Source: Steroidobacter agaridevorans
GTDB lineage: Bacteria; Pseudomonadota; Gammaproteobacteria; Steroidobacterales; Steroidobacteraceae
Length of the DNA stretch: 64,000 nucleotides
Reading direction: 5' to 3'
Assembly: GCF_009932555.1 (NCBI RefSeq)
Contig: NZ_BLJO01000006.1
Coordinates: forward strand, 467,648-531,647
Position numbers and translations under genes: made by a program
Shown: piece by piece, positions 34,581 through 44,347 of the stretch
Layout of the letters: the number at the start of each line of letters is the position of its first letter
Numbering within the stretch: the stretch's first letter is position 1
The notes under the pieces: model-generated
Database searches by the model: none
Told to the model about the DNA's origin: nothing
What the model saw: the letters and a program-made list of their open reading frames with translations, nothing else

Positions 34581-36749
34581 CTGGACGTTTCTGATTTACT
34601 TGAAGGACTTAACGACGCTCAGCGCGCCGCCGTCGCGGCTCCGCTGGCGCCGACTCTGGTCCTGGCCGGCGCCGGCTCTGGCAAAACGCGGGTGCTCACC
34701 CACCGCGTCGCCTGGCTGGTGCAGGTCGAAGGCTCCTCCCCGCACAGCATTCTGGCGGTGACCTTTACCAACAAGGCCGCCGGCGAGATGCGCGCGCGCA
34801 TCGAAACCATGCTTGGCGTGCCGAGCGCTCCCCTGTGGATCGGCACTTTCCACGGCATCGCGCATCGCCTGCTGCGCATCCATTGGCGCGACACGAATCT
34901 GCCGCAGAGCTTCCAGATCATGGACTCGGACGATCAGCTGCGCGCCATCCGACGGCTGCTGAAAGCGCAGAACCTCGACGAGGAGCGCTGGGTCCCGAAA
35001 GAGATCATGTGGTTCATCAACGCCCGCAAGGACGAGGGCCTGCGCGCCAAGCAACTCAAGGATGACGGCGATCCGACGCGGCGCATGTTCATCAAGTTGT
35101 ATGGGCTGTATCAGGAGCAGTGCGACCGCGCCGGTGTGGTGGACTTCGCCGAGCTGCTGTTGCGCGCTTATGAGCTGTTCCGCGATAACGCGGCCCTGTT
35201 GGATCACTACCGCCAACGTTTCCGCCACGTGCTGATCGACGAGTTCCAGGACACCAACACGATCCAATACTCGTGGTTGAAGCTGCTCGCCGGTCCCGAA
35301 GGCTTGCCGTTCGCGGTCGGCGACGACGACCAGTCGATCTATCGCTGGCGCGGCGCTCGCGTGGAGAATCTGCACCAGTATCGTCGCGACTATCCCAACG
35401 TGCAGATGTTCCGACTGGAGCAGAACTACCGCTCCACCGGCAACATCCTCGCGGCGGCCAATGCACTCATCTCCAACAACGGCGGCCGCCTCGGCAAGAA
35501 TCTGTGGACCAGCGGCGAACAAGGCGATGCGGTCAAGCTGTACGCCGCGTTCAACGAGCGCGACGAAGCGGACTTCGTCGTCAATCGGATTCGCGACTAC
35601 GTGATGAAGGGCGGCCTGCGCAGCGAATGCGCGATCCTATACCGCTCGAACGCGCAGTCGCGAACGTTCGAAGAAGCGTTGCTCACGCACCGCATTCCCT
35701 ATCGCGTGTACGGCGGCCTGCGATTCTTCGAGCGCGCCGAAATCAAAGACGCGCTCGGCTACCTGCGGTTGATGCACAACCGTACCGACGATGCATCGTT
35801 TGAACGCGTCGTGAACCTGCCGACCCGCGGCATCGGTAACAAAACGCTCGACATGATCCGCAACTATGCCCGCGCCAATGCCACCTCGATGTGGGAGGCC
35901 GCGGGCTCGAGCATCAAGGAGATGGGCGCACGTGGCGGGCAGGCGATACACGCCTTCTTGTTGCTGATCGAGCAGCTGGCGGAGCAAACGCGCACGTTGC
36001 CGCTGCACGAGCAAGTCGATCATGTGATTCATGCAAGCGGCCTGGTCGCGCACTATCAGCAAGAGAAAGGCGACCGCGGCGAAGCGCGCGTCGACAACTT
36101 GAACGAATTGGTGTCCGCCGCGCGAGGCTATGAGCCTGAAGGCGACGTCGACATTTCACCGCTCGCCAACTTCCTCTCGCACGCCGTGCTGGAATCGGGC
36201 GAAGAACAGGCCGGCGCCGGCGAAGATGCCGTGCAGATGATGACGCTGCATTCGGCCAAAGGCCTGGAATTCCCCGTGGTGTTCCTGTGCGGTATGGAAG
36301 ATGGCTTGTTCCCGCATCAGCGCTCGATCAGCGATGTGGACGGGCTCGAGGAAGAACGCCGCCTTTGCTACGTCGGTACGACGCGCGCCATGAAACAGCT
36401 GTATCTCACCTACGCTGAGCAACGACGCCTGCACGGCGTGGACAGCTACGGCACGCCGTCTCGCTTCATCCGGGAAATTCCCGCCTCGCTGATCGAAGAG
36501 ATCCGACCCCGCATCCAGATCTCTCGCCCGATCTACTCGACCCCTCGAAGCATGGGCGGTCGGGTGCAGGAAGATCCCGGCGCCATGGGCGGCGTGCGCC
36601 TCGGCCAGCGAGTGCGTCACGGCAAGTACGGCGAAGGAACGGTGCTCGATCTCGAAGGCCAGGGCAGCCAGGTGCGCGTGCAAGTGAACTTCGAGCGCCA
36701 GGGCACCAAGTGGCTGATGCTGGCGTACGCGAAGCTGGAACCGGTATGA
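34581..36749 (+). CDS. uvrD: DNA helicase II UvrD, apparent CTG start
   Basis: 3'-5' helicase of nucleotide excision and mismatch repair. From the CTG at 34581 the protein has 722 residues and starts (M)DVSDLLEGLNDAQRAAV, aligning with E. coli UvrD (MDVSYLLDSLNDKQREAV). Walker A AGAGSGKT is at about 29-36, DEFQDTN and DDDQSIYRWRGA follow, and the Tudor-like C-terminus is present. A stop at 34569 and no ATG, GTG or TTG before the GTG at 34692 mean a standard start would lose Walker A. GAGGT at 34570-34574 lies 6 bases before the CTG. Coupled to trkA by ATGA. Confidence 0.94.
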   Translation: MDVSDLLEGLNDAQRAAVAAPLAPTLVLAGAGSGKTRVLTHRVAWLVQVEGSSPHSILAVTFTNKAAGEMRARIETMLGVPSAPLWIGTFHGIAHRLLRIHWRDTNLPQSFQIMDSDDQLRAIRRLLKAQNLDEERWVPKEIMWFINARKDEGLRAKQLKDDGDPTRRMFIKLYGLYQEQCDRAGVVDFAELLLRAYELFRDNAALLDHYRQRFRHVLIDEFQDTNTIQYSWLKLLAGPEGLPFAVGDDDQSIYRWRGARVENLHQYRRDYPNVQMFRLEQNYRSTGNILAAANALISNNGGRLGKNLWTSGEQGDAVKLYAAFNERDEADFVVNRIRDYVMKGGLRSECAILYRSNAQSRTFEEALLTHRIPYRVYGGLRFFERAEIKDALGYLRLMHNRTDDASFERVVNLPTRGIGNKTLDMIRNYARANATSMWEAAGSSIKEMGARGGQAIHAFLLLIEQLAEQTRTLPLHEQVDHVIHASGLVAHYQQEKGDRGEARVDNLNELVSAARGYEPEGDVDISPLANFLSHAVLESGEEQAGAGEDAVQMMTLHSAKGLEFPVVFLCGMEDGLFPHQRSISDVDGLEEERRLCYVGTTRAMKQLYLTYAEQRRLHGVDSYGTPSRFIREIPASLIEEIRPRIQISRPIYSTPRSMGGRVQEDPGAMGGVRLGQRVRHGKYGEGTVLDLEGQGSQVRVQVNFERQGTKWLMLAYAKLEPV

Positions 36750-38134
36750 AAATAATCATCCTCGGCGCCGGACAGGTGGGTCGCACCGCCGCCTACCATC
36801 TGGCGCGAGAAGCGGCGAACGAAGTCACGGTCGTCGATGTGAATGACGAGCTGCTGCGCGATCTGCAGGACCGTCTCGACATTCGCACGCTGGTCGGCAG
36901 CGGCACGCAGCCAAGCGTTCTCGAGGCCGCGGGCGCACGCGACGCCGACATCTTCATCGCGCTAACCAACAGCGACGAAGTGAACATGGTCGCCTGTCAG
37001 ATCTCGTGGAGCCTGTTCAACAAGGACTCGACCCGCATCGCCCGGATCCGCTCCGCCGATTTCACCAAGCACACCAAGCTGTTCTCGCACGAGGACCGCG
37101 CATTCGCCGTCGATGTGCCAATCAGCCCCGAACAGCTGGTGACCGAGCACGTCGTGGCCTTGATCAAGTATCCGGGCGCGCTGCAGGTGCTGGACTTCGC
37201 CGACGGTCGCATCCGCCTCGTCGGCGTCAAAGCCTTGCAGGGCGGCGCGCTGGTCGGTCAGCAACTGAAACAATTGCCGACTCACATCGAAGGACGCGAT
37301 GCACGCGTCGCGGCGATCTATCGCGGCGGCCATAGCATCAAGCCCGAGGGCGAAACGGTCATCGAGCATGGTGACGAGGTGTTCTTCATCGCGGCTCGCG
37401 AAGACATCCGTCTCGTGATGAACGAGATGCAGCGGTTGGAAGACCCGGTGCGCCGTGTCGTCATCGCCGGCGGCGGCAACATCGGCTTTCGGCTCGCGCA
37501 GACGCTGGAAGTGAATCATCAAGTCAAGCTGATCGAACGCGACCCGCGGCGTGCCCGGCGGGTATCGGAGCAGCTGAGCAACACCATCGTGCTCAGTGGC
37601 GATGCCGCCGATGAGGAGTTGCTGCTGGAAGAAAACATCGACAGCGCCGACGCGTTCGTCGCGGTCACCAACGCCGAAGAAGCCAACATTCTGTCGGCGA
37701 TGCTGGCGAAGCGGCTGGGCTGTCACAAGGTCATGGCGCTGATCAACCGCCCGGCCTACGCCGAGCTCATGCAGAGCGGCTCGATCGACATCGCCTTGTC
37801 GCCGCAGCAGGTCACTATCGGCTCGCTGCTCGCTCACGTGCGGCGTGGCGACGTGGTTCGCGTGCACTCGTTGAGACACGGCGCGGCCGAGGCGCTGGAA
37901 GTCATCGTGCACGGCGTGCAGGGCGAGGGCCGGGTGATCGGCAAACGAATCGAAAACATCCCATTGCCCGAGGGAACGACCATTGCCGCCATCGCACGCG
38001 GCGATCAGGTCCTGATAGCGCACCACGACACCGTGATCCAGCGCGACGACCACGTGATTCTGTTCCTCACCGACCGCCGCCACGTCGAAGCGGTCGAGCG
38101 CTTGTTCGATGTGCCGCGCCGGCACGCCAGATAA
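36746..38134 (+). CDS. trkA: Trk potassium transporter regulatory subunit TrkA
   Basis: Cytosolic NAD(H)-binding protein that gates TrkH. The 462-residue protein is two tandem RCK units: GAGQVGRTAAYHL at about 7 and GGGNIGFRLAQTL near 238, each followed by an RCK-C domain. The ATG at 36746 overlaps the uvrD stop. trkA is more often found beside rsmB in gammaproteobacteria; here it is coupled to uvrD and followed by trkH after 9 bases. Confidence 0.95.
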   Translation: MKIIILGAGQVGRTAAYHLAREAANEVTVVDVNDELLRDLQDRLDIRTLVGSGTQPSVLEAAGARDADIFIALTNSDEVNMVACQISWSLFNKDSTRIARIRSADFTKHTKLFSHEDRAFAVDVPISPEQLVTEHVVALIKYPGALQVLDFADGRIRLVGVKALQGGALVGQQLKQLPTHIEGRDARVAAIYRGGHSIKPEGETVIEHGDEVFFIAAREDIRLVMNEMQRLEDPVRRVVIAGGGNIGFRLAQTLEVNHQVKLIERDPRRARRVSEQLSNTIVLSGDAADEELLLEENIDSADAFVAVTNAEEANILSAMLAKRLGCHKVMALINRPAYAELMQSGSIDIALSPQQVTIGSLLAHVRRGDVVRVHSLRHGAAEALEVIVHGVQGEGRVIGKRIENIPLPEGTTIAAIARGDQVLIAHHDTVIQRDDHVILFLTDRRHVEAVERLFDVPRRHAR

Positions 38135-38143
38135 GCGCCCTCG

Positions 38144-39592
38144 ATGAACTTACTCACCGTCCAGCGCATCATGGGGCAGTTGCTGATGTTGTTCAGCGTC
38201 ACCCTGCTGCCGCCCATCGGCGTGTCGCTCTACTATGCGGACGCTCATTGGCAACCGTTCTTCGATTCGTTCTGCGGCATGCTGGTCGTCGGTGCGCTCA
38301 TCTGGTGGCCTGCGCGCAAGGCGCACCGCGAGCTGCGGGTTCGAGATGGCTTCCTCGTGGTCTCGCTGTTCTGGATCGTGCTCGGCCTGGCGGGCGCGGT
38401 GCCGCTGCTGATTTCGGATAGACCCGAGCTCGGGTTGACGGACGCCGTGTTCGAAGCCGTCGCGGGATTCACGACCACCGGCGCAACCGTGCTGGTCGGC
38501 ATCGAAGAGCTGCCGATCTCCATCTTGTATTTTCGTCAGCAGACGCAGTGGCTCGGCGGCATCGGCATAGTCGTGTTGGCAGTTGCCCTGCTGCCGATGC
38601 TAGGCGTCGGCGGCATGCAATTGTTGAAAGCGGAGAGCCCCCGGCCCGCGAAGGACGTACGACTCACGCCGCGCATTACCGAGACAGCGAAAGCTCTGTG
38701 GGTAATCTATGTGACGCTCACTGTCTTATGCGCCGCCTGCTACTGGATGGCTGGAATGTCGCCGTTCGATGCGATCGCGCACAGCTTCTCGACCGTATCG
38801 ACCGGCGGCCACTCGACCCACGATCTGAGCTTGGGCTACTTCGACAACGTCGCAATCGAGATCGTAGCGTCGCTGTTCATGCTGCTCGGCTCGATCAACT
38901 TCGCTTTGCATTTCTTCGTTTGGCGCTATCGGCGCCTGCAGGATTATTTCCGCGATCCGGAGTTGCGCGCGTTCCTGATCCTGGTGACGTGCCTGTTCCT
39001 GCTGACGTTGGGAATGCTGCTCGTCAAAGGCGTCTATACAACGGACACCGCGATTCGGACGTCGGTGTTCACGGCGATTTCGGCGCAAACCGGCACGGGC
39101 TTCTTCACCACCGACTACTCGGTATGGCCCGGCGCGATCCCGGTCATCCTGGTGCTCGCGACCTTCATCAGCGGCTCGGCGGGCTCAACGTCCGGCGGCA
39201 TGAAAGTGATTCGCTGGCTGCTGATCTGGAAACAAGGCCAACGCGAAGTTCAGCGGCTGATCCACCCGAGCGCCGAAATTCCGGTGCGCATCGGCAGCAA
39301 GCCGGTCGACTGGCGCATCATCGACTCGGTGTGGGGATTCTTTGCCGTGTACATGATCCTGTTCGCGGTGCTGATGGTATTGATGATGATCGCGGGCGCC
39401 GACCACGTAACGGCGTTCTCCGCGATCGCGGCGTGTATCAATAATTACGGCGTCGGCCTGGGAGAGGTCGCCTCGAACTTTCGCTCGATCTCCGATGCTG
39501 GCAAATGGCTGTGCGTGATCGCGATGTTGCTCGGGCGCCTGGAGATCTTCCCGCTGCTGGTCATCGCGACGCCATCGTTCTGGCGTCGCTGA
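38144..39592 (+). CDS. trkH: Trk potassium uptake channel subunit TrkH
   Basis: Membrane pore of the Trk system. The 482-residue protein carries the four selectivity-filter loops, visible as TTGATVL near residue 112, STVSTGGHST near 220, SAQTGTGFFTT near 315 and CINNYGVG near 430. Together with trkA it gives a complete Trk uptake unit. Confidence 0.94.
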   Translation: MNLLTVQRIMGQLLMLFSVTLLPPIGVSLYYADAHWQPFFDSFCGMLVVGALIWWPARKAHRELRVRDGFLVVSLFWIVLGLAGAVPLLISDRPELGLTDAVFEAVAGFTTTGATVLVGIEELPISILYFRQQTQWLGGIGIVVLAVALLPMLGVGGMQLLKAESPRPAKDVRLTPRITETAKALWVIYVTLTVLCAACYWMAGMSPFDAIAHSFSTVSTGGHSTHDLSLGYFDNVAIEIVASLFMLLGSINFALHFFVWRYRRLQDYFRDPELRAFLILVTCLFLLTLGMLLVKGVYTTDTAIRTSVFTAISAQTGTGFFTTDYSVWPGAIPVILVLATFISGSAGSTSGGMKVIRWLLIWKQGQREVQRLIHPSAEIPVRIGSKPVDWRIIDSVWGFFAVYMILFAVLMVLMMIAGADHVTAFSAIAACINNYGVGLGEVASNFRSISDAGKWLCVIAMLLGRLEIFPLLVIATPSFWRR

Positions 39593-39618
39593 GACGGCGC
39601 TTCAGCGAACGCCCGTCT
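39592..39618. terminator. Weak hairpin between convergent trkH and TPR genes
   Basis: AGACGGCG and CGCC(C)GTCT pair around a 10-base loop with one bulged C. It overlaps both stop codons of the convergent pair. A following T run is lacking on either strand, so termination is only suggested. Confidence 0.3.
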
Positions 39619-40151
39619 TAGCGAACACCCTGGGCTCGCAATAGCGCTTCCTGCGCTTCGGAGTTCTTGCCTCTGGCGCGCAGCGACTCGGCGATCAAAG
39701 TCCACGCCGACGAGTTCGCCCTCGGCGCATTGACGGACATGGACGCCGCCTTGCGGCCCATGTTCTCGGCCTGGACGTAATTCCCTTCCGCCTGCCGTAC
39801 CTTGCCCAGCTCGATCCACAGCAGCGGATTGTCCGGCTCGATACGCAGCGCGCGCTCGATCGAGGACGCCGCGACCGGATAGTTCTTCGACTGCAGTTGG
39901 ATCTGCGCCTGGCTCACCAGCGCTCGTGAAGCGGCGCTCAACACCGGCTCGCGAACGACCGGCGCGGGTGGCGGCGGTTGCTCGACCGGCGGTTCGGGCG
40001 CCGGGGCGGGACGTGTTTCGACCGGCGGCTCCTGCGTCGGAGGAGGCACCGGAGCGGGCGGCGCCGGCGCGCGATAAGGAGGAGGAACCGCGCACGCCGA
40101 AACGACGAGCACAGCCACGAGCGAGGGAAGTTTCCGCTGCCAGGTAATCAC
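39618..40151 (-). CDS. TPR-repeat lipoprotein
   Basis: A 177-residue lipoprotein: signal with SACA (acylated Cys near residue 20), a strongly Pro-rich linker (about 22-70), then two to three TPR-like helix pairs (AASSIERALRIEPDNPLLWIELGKV and the next repeat). TPR lipoproteins near mrcB may link penicillin-binding proteins to the envelope, which is an inference. It lies 70 bases downstream of mrcB on the same strand. Confidence 0.75.
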   Translation of the reverse strand: MITWQRKLPSLVAVLVVSACAVPPPYRAPAPPAPVPPPTQEPPVETRPAPAPEPPVEQPPPPAPVVREPVLSAASRALVSQAQIQLQSKNYPVAASSIERALRIEPDNPLLWIELGKVRQAEGNYVQAENMGRKAASMSVNAPRANSSAWTLIAESLRARGKNSEAQEALLRAQGVR

Positions 40152-40221
40152 AAGATTGTTAGACCGTCATCGACTGAAAAAGTGTTCGCCCGAAACTGAA
40201 CCGCTGGATTCAGGCGCCTCG

Positions 40222-42534
40222 TCATTGCCGGGTGATGCCTCGCCACCATTCTTTGGCCTTCTCGCCGAATTCCCCGAACACGTTGGTTCCGCATGACGGC
40301 TGCATCGGCAACTCGGTCCCCTTGGGCACGGCAATGGCGATCGGTTCCTCGCCGCAGTCCGGCCGGGCGCCCAGGCCGGTCGGGAATTCTATCCAGGTTT
40401 CTTCCAGGCTTTCCGGCAACGGCGCACTCCAGGAAGTTGTTCCAAGATTCGCCATCAGGCGCGACCACACCGGCAGCGAGCCCGATGAGCCGGTCAGTCC
40501 GGTGGGCGAATTGTCATCGTGCCCGATCCATACCACCGCGAGATGGCTGCCGGAGAAGCCCGCGAACCAGCTGTCACGATAGTCCGAAGACGTGCCCGAC
40601 TTGCCGGCCACCACGACATCCGGCGGAATCTGCGCACGCGCGCCTCGGCCACTGCCGTGCTCGATGACTTCGACCATCATGCGATTCACCTGATAAACCG
40701 CGTCGGGGCTCGCCACTGGCGTCACTTCCAGAGCAAACGACTTCAGCGGCTTGCCTTCCGTGTCGAGCACCGACCGCACCGCCCGCAGCGGCGTGCTGAA
40801 GCCGCCGTTCGCAAACGCGTTGTACAACTGCGCCACTTCCAGCGGAGAAACATCGAGCGATCCGAGCAACACCGAAGGCAACTGCGGCGGCTCTTTCTCC
40901 AGACCGAGCGCCACGAACTCACGCGTTACTTTGGGCAGGCCCACCGACATGCCGAGATTCACAGTCGCCAGATTCATGGACTGCGCGAGCGCGCGCACCA
41001 GCGGCACGGGACCGTAATACTGCTCGGAAATATTCTTCGGCTCCCAAAGCTGGCCGTTCGCGAGCTTCACGGATACCGGACCGTCTTCGACGATGGACGC
41101 GGCATTGAACTGGCCGCTTTCGATGGCGGCCAGATAGATCACCGGCTTGACCAGCGAGCCGATCGAGCGCTTCGCATCCAGCGCGCGATTGAAGCCGGCA
41201 AAGCTCGCCTGCCGGCCGCCGACCATTGCGATGACTTCGCCGTTCTGCGGGGCCGTGACGACGACTACGCCTTCGAGCGGCGCCTTCGACTTCGTCTTGC
41301 GAGTTTTGTCGAGCCGATCGAGCTCCTGGGTCAGCGCCTTTTCGGCTTGCGTCTGCACGGTCGGGTCGAGGGTCGAGAAGATCCGCAGCCCGGCCTCGGT
41401 CAGATCTTCTTCGCGATAGTCACGTCGCAGCGTGCGACGGACCAGATCGAGGAACGCCGGGTAATAACCGCCGCCCGCCTGCGAGCCGGAGCTGACGATG
41501 CCGAGCGGTCGCTTCGCCGCCTTGTTCGCCATGTCGGGCGCGATGACGCCATGCTCGGCCATCAGCTTCAACACCATGTCGCGCCGCTCGCGCGCACGCT
41601 GCGGATGACGACGCGGATCGTAGTAGGACGGCCCGCGCACGATGGCGACCAGCAATGCAACTTCGTGCAGCTGCAGCTCGGCTAGCGGCTTGCCAAAGTA
41701 GAACTGACTGGCGAGACCGAAGCCGTGAATCGCACGCTGGCCGTCCTGGCCGAGATAGATCTCGTTGATGTACGCATTCATCAAGTCCTGCTTGCTGAAA
41801 TGCACTTCCAGCAGCATGGCCATGATGGCTTCCTCGATCTTGCGACCGATCGTGCGCCGGTTGTCGAGGAAATAACTCTTCACCAGCTGCTGAGTGAGCG
41901 TCGAGCCGCCTTGCTCGATCGCGCCGGCGCGCAAGTTCACGAACGCGGCGCGCATGATGGCGGTGGGATTGACACCCCAGTGCGTGTCGAACTTACGGTC
42001 CTCCACGACTTTCAGCGCCGACGGCAACAGCTGCGACACTTCCTCGGGCGTGACCACGACGCGGTCTTCACCGTGGATCGGGAAGATGCTGCCGATCAGC
42101 AGCGGGTCGAGCCGAAAGATCGGCACTTCCTCATTGCGGCCGTTGCGCAGATCCTCGACGGCGTTGCCGTTTGTTTTGATGGTCAGCAGCTGCGGCTCCT
42201 GCAGCGCATCCCAGAACTGGAAACGACGATTGATCAGATCGATGCGCGTGCCTTTACGGCTGTAGCTGCCGGGATGCTGGGGCTTGTCGACGCGCTGGTA
42301 GCCGAGCCGCTGCAAATCCTGCTCGAGCGTTTCGGCGCTGAAGGTCTGGCCGACATACAACTCGGTGGGCTGGGCATAGACCTGCGCGGGCAGCGTCCAG
42401 CGGCGTCCCTCGAATTGACTGGTGATCTTGCGGTCCAGCGTGAACACCCAGACGGTGAACGCGATCGCCGCGACGCCGAAAGCGAGGGCCACGCCGGCAA
42501 AGATCTGCTTGCGATATTTTTTCAGTGCTCTCAT
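40222..42534 (-). CDS. mrcB: Penicillin-binding protein 1B
   Basis: Bifunctional peptidoglycan synthase. The 770 residues contain a cytoplasmic start, one membrane helix (about 10-32), a UB2H-type regulatory region (about 65-150), a GT51 glycosyltransferase domain (VEDRKF near 177, STLTQQLVK near 217) and a transpeptidase domain (SxxK in GSLVKP near 458, SMN near 513 and KSGTSSDYRDSWFAGF near 645). All catalytic motifs are intact. It is divergent from the Kef-type antiporter. Confidence 0.96.
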   Translation of the reverse strand: MRALKKYRKQIFAGVALAFGVAAIAFTVWVFTLDRKITSQFEGRRWTLPAQVYAQPTELYVGQTFSAETLEQDLQRLGYQRVDKPQHPGSYSRKGTRIDLINRRFQFWDALQEPQLLTIKTNGNAVEDLRNGRNEEVPIFRLDPLLIGSIFPIHGEDRVVVTPEEVSQLLPSALKVVEDRKFDTHWGVNPTAIMRAAFVNLRAGAIEQGGSTLTQQLVKSYFLDNRRTIGRKIEEAIMAMLLEVHFSKQDLMNAYINEIYLGQDGQRAIHGFGLASQFYFGKPLAELQLHEVALLVAIVRGPSYYDPRRHPQRARERRDMVLKLMAEHGVIAPDMANKAAKRPLGIVSSGSQAGGGYYPAFLDLVRRTLRRDYREEDLTEAGLRIFSTLDPTVQTQAEKALTQELDRLDKTRKTKSKAPLEGVVVVTAPQNGEVIAMVGGRQASFAGFNRALDAKRSIGSLVKPVIYLAAIESGQFNAASIVEDGPVSVKLANGQLWEPKNISEQYYGPVPLVRALAQSMNLATVNLGMSVGLPKVTREFVALGLEKEPPQLPSVLLGSLDVSPLEVAQLYNAFANGGFSTPLRAVRSVLDTEGKPLKSFALEVTPVASPDAVYQVNRMMVEVIEHGSGRGARAQIPPDVVVAGKSGTSSDYRDSWFAGFSGSHLAVVWIGHDDNSPTGLTGSSGSLPVWSRLMANLGTTSWSAPLPESLEETWIEFPTGLGARPDCGEEPIAIAVPKGTELPMQPSCGTNVFGEFGEKAKEWWRGITRQ

Positions 42535-42685
42535 CTCGAATACGTGTCATCCACTGCAGGATTACTGCGACCAGCTTGCGGCAGGATTCGGGCAAACCCG
42601 TGGCAAAGTCGCGACGCATGCTACATTGCCGTTGCCTTTTGCGCCGGAACTCAAAGCCGCCCTCAGGCCCCCCGACGACTCATGC

Positions 42686-44347
42686 ATGAATCATGAAATA
42701 CCTCTGGTCCTGAACGTCGCGGTCGCGCTCGGCATCGCGGTGGCCGGCGGCTTTCTCGCCAGCTGGCTGCGCCAGTCGCCGATCTTCGGCTACTTGCTGG
42801 CCGGCGTGGCCATTGGACCGTTCACCCCGGGATTCGTTGGCAACCGCGAGCAAATCGCACTGCTGGCCGATGTAGGCGTGATCTTCCTGATGTTTGGCCT
42901 GGGCGTGGCATTTTCGCTCAAGGACCTGGCGCGGGTGCGGGCCATCGCCACCATCGGCACCTCGGTGCAGGTGGTATTGACGATTCTCGGCGGCACGCTG
43001 GCCGGCATCGTGATGGGCTGGGGTGTGCTGGCGGGCACGGTGTTCGGCATCGCGCTCGCGGCCAGCAGCTCCATGGTGATCCTGAAAACATTGCTGGACC
43101 GAGGCGAGATCGCCTCCAGCCATGGCCGGCTGCTGCTGTCGATGGCGATCGTGCAGGACCTGATCATCGTCGTGCTGATCGTGGTGCTGCCGCAGCTGGT
43201 CTCGACGCAGACCGGCGCATCGCCGATGGAAGTCGCCGTCGACGTCGGCATCACCATTCTGAAAGCGACGGTGTTCATCGGCGTGTCGCTGGCCGTCGGT
43301 CTGCGAGCCGTGCCGTTTCTGATGGGCCATGTCTCGAGAATGCGCTCGTCCGAATTGTTCATCGTCACTGCCGCCGTGCTGGCGCTGGGCGCGGCGAGTG
43401 TCAGCACGCTGCTCGGACTGTCGCCCGCGCTTGGGGCATTCGTGGCCGGGCTGCTGCTGTCGGAGAGCGAGTTCGATCATCGCGTGATCTCCGAGGTCGT
43501 GCCGGTGCGCGACCTGTTCGCGACGCTGTTTTTCGTGTCGGTGGGCATGCTGATCGATCTCAATTTCATCGTCACGAACTGGCCGGCGGTGCTGGCGGTG
43601 GCGGCTTTCACTGTGCTGCTGAAGTTCGCGGCTACCGCGATCGGCATCGTGCCGTTCCGCTTGACCGCCCGCACCGCGGCCTTCACCGCGCTCGGCATGA
43701 TCCCGGTCGGCGAGCTGAATTTCGTACTGGCGCAAATCGGCCTGCAGACTCAGGCCCTTTCGCCGCAGCTCTACAATCTGATTCTCACCTCGGCGCTGGT
43801 CACCATCGTGCTGACGCCCTCGGCATTCGCCATCGCGCCCAAGGTCGGCGAATTCATGCTGCACAATCGCGGGTTGCGCCGTTGGTTCGACACCGGCACC
43901 GGCGCGAGCGGCGAAGGCGCGCAACTGGAAGCTCATGCGATCGTCATCGGCTACGGCCGAGTGGGCCAAAGCGTCGCCCGCGGCTTGCGGGAGGCGGGAA
44001 TCAGCGTCGCCGTCATCGATTCGAGATTGTCACGGGTGCGGGACGGCGTGGCCGATGGCTTGCCAGCAATTTATGGCAACGCATTCTCGCCTACCGTGCT
44101 GGAAGCTGCTCATGTCGCCAATGCCCGACTCGCCGTCGTCGCCCTACCCGACTTCGCCCCCGCCCGGGCGGCGATCAGCCAGTTGCGTCACCTTAACCCG
44201 TCGGTGGTTATAGCAGCGCGGGCTGAGCAGTCGGTGAATGAGCCGGCCTTACGCGCCGCCGGGGCTCACTTGGTCATTGTCCCGGAGCTCGCCGGGGCGA
44301 CTGCGTTGTTGCATGGGGCGTTGGATATGTTGGGGGCGGCTCGGTAA
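42686..44347 (+). CDS. Kef/YbaL-type monovalent cation:proton antiporter
   Basis: A 553-residue CPA2-family protein with about 12 membrane helices (residues 1-390) and a C-terminal TrkA-N (RCK) domain starting HAIVIGYGRVGQSVARGL near residue 420. The block PIFGYLLAGVAIGP near residue 34 is characteristic. Members move K+ or Na+ against protons; YbaL-like is the best guess. The ATG at 42686 gives MNHEIPLVLN; no strong ribosome site is seen. Confidence 0.88.
   Translation: MNHEIPLVLNVAVALGIAVAGGFLASWLRQSPIFGYLLAGVAIGPFTPGFVGNREQIALLADVGVIFLMFGLGVAFSLKDLARVRAIATIGTSVQVVLTILGGTLAGIVMGWGVLAGTVFGIALAASSSMVILKTLLDRGEIASSHGRLLLSMAIVQDLIIVVLIVVLPQLVSTQTGASPMEVAVDVGITILKATVFIGVSLAVGLRAVPFLMGHVSRMRSSELFIVTAAVLALGAASVSTLLGLSPALGAFVAGLLLSESEFDHRVISEVVPVRDLFATLFFVSVGMLIDLNFIVTNWPAVLAVAAFTVLLKFAATAIGIVPFRLTARTAAFTALGMIPVGELNFVLAQIGLQTQALSPQLYNLILTSALVTIVLTPSAFAIAPKVGEFMLHNRGLRRWFDTGTGASGEGAQLEAHAIVIGYGRVGQSVARGLREAGISVAVIDSRLSRVRDGVADGLPAIYGNAFSPTVLEAAHVANARLAVVALPDFAPARAAISQLRHLNPSVVIAARAEQSVNEPALRAAGAHLVIVPELAGATALLHGALDMLGAAR

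Noticed and set aside
34692-36749. uvrD starting at GTG 34692
   Set aside because: It would remove the Walker A box AGAGSGKT, leaving a dead helicase; the CTG at 34581 restores the family N-terminus.
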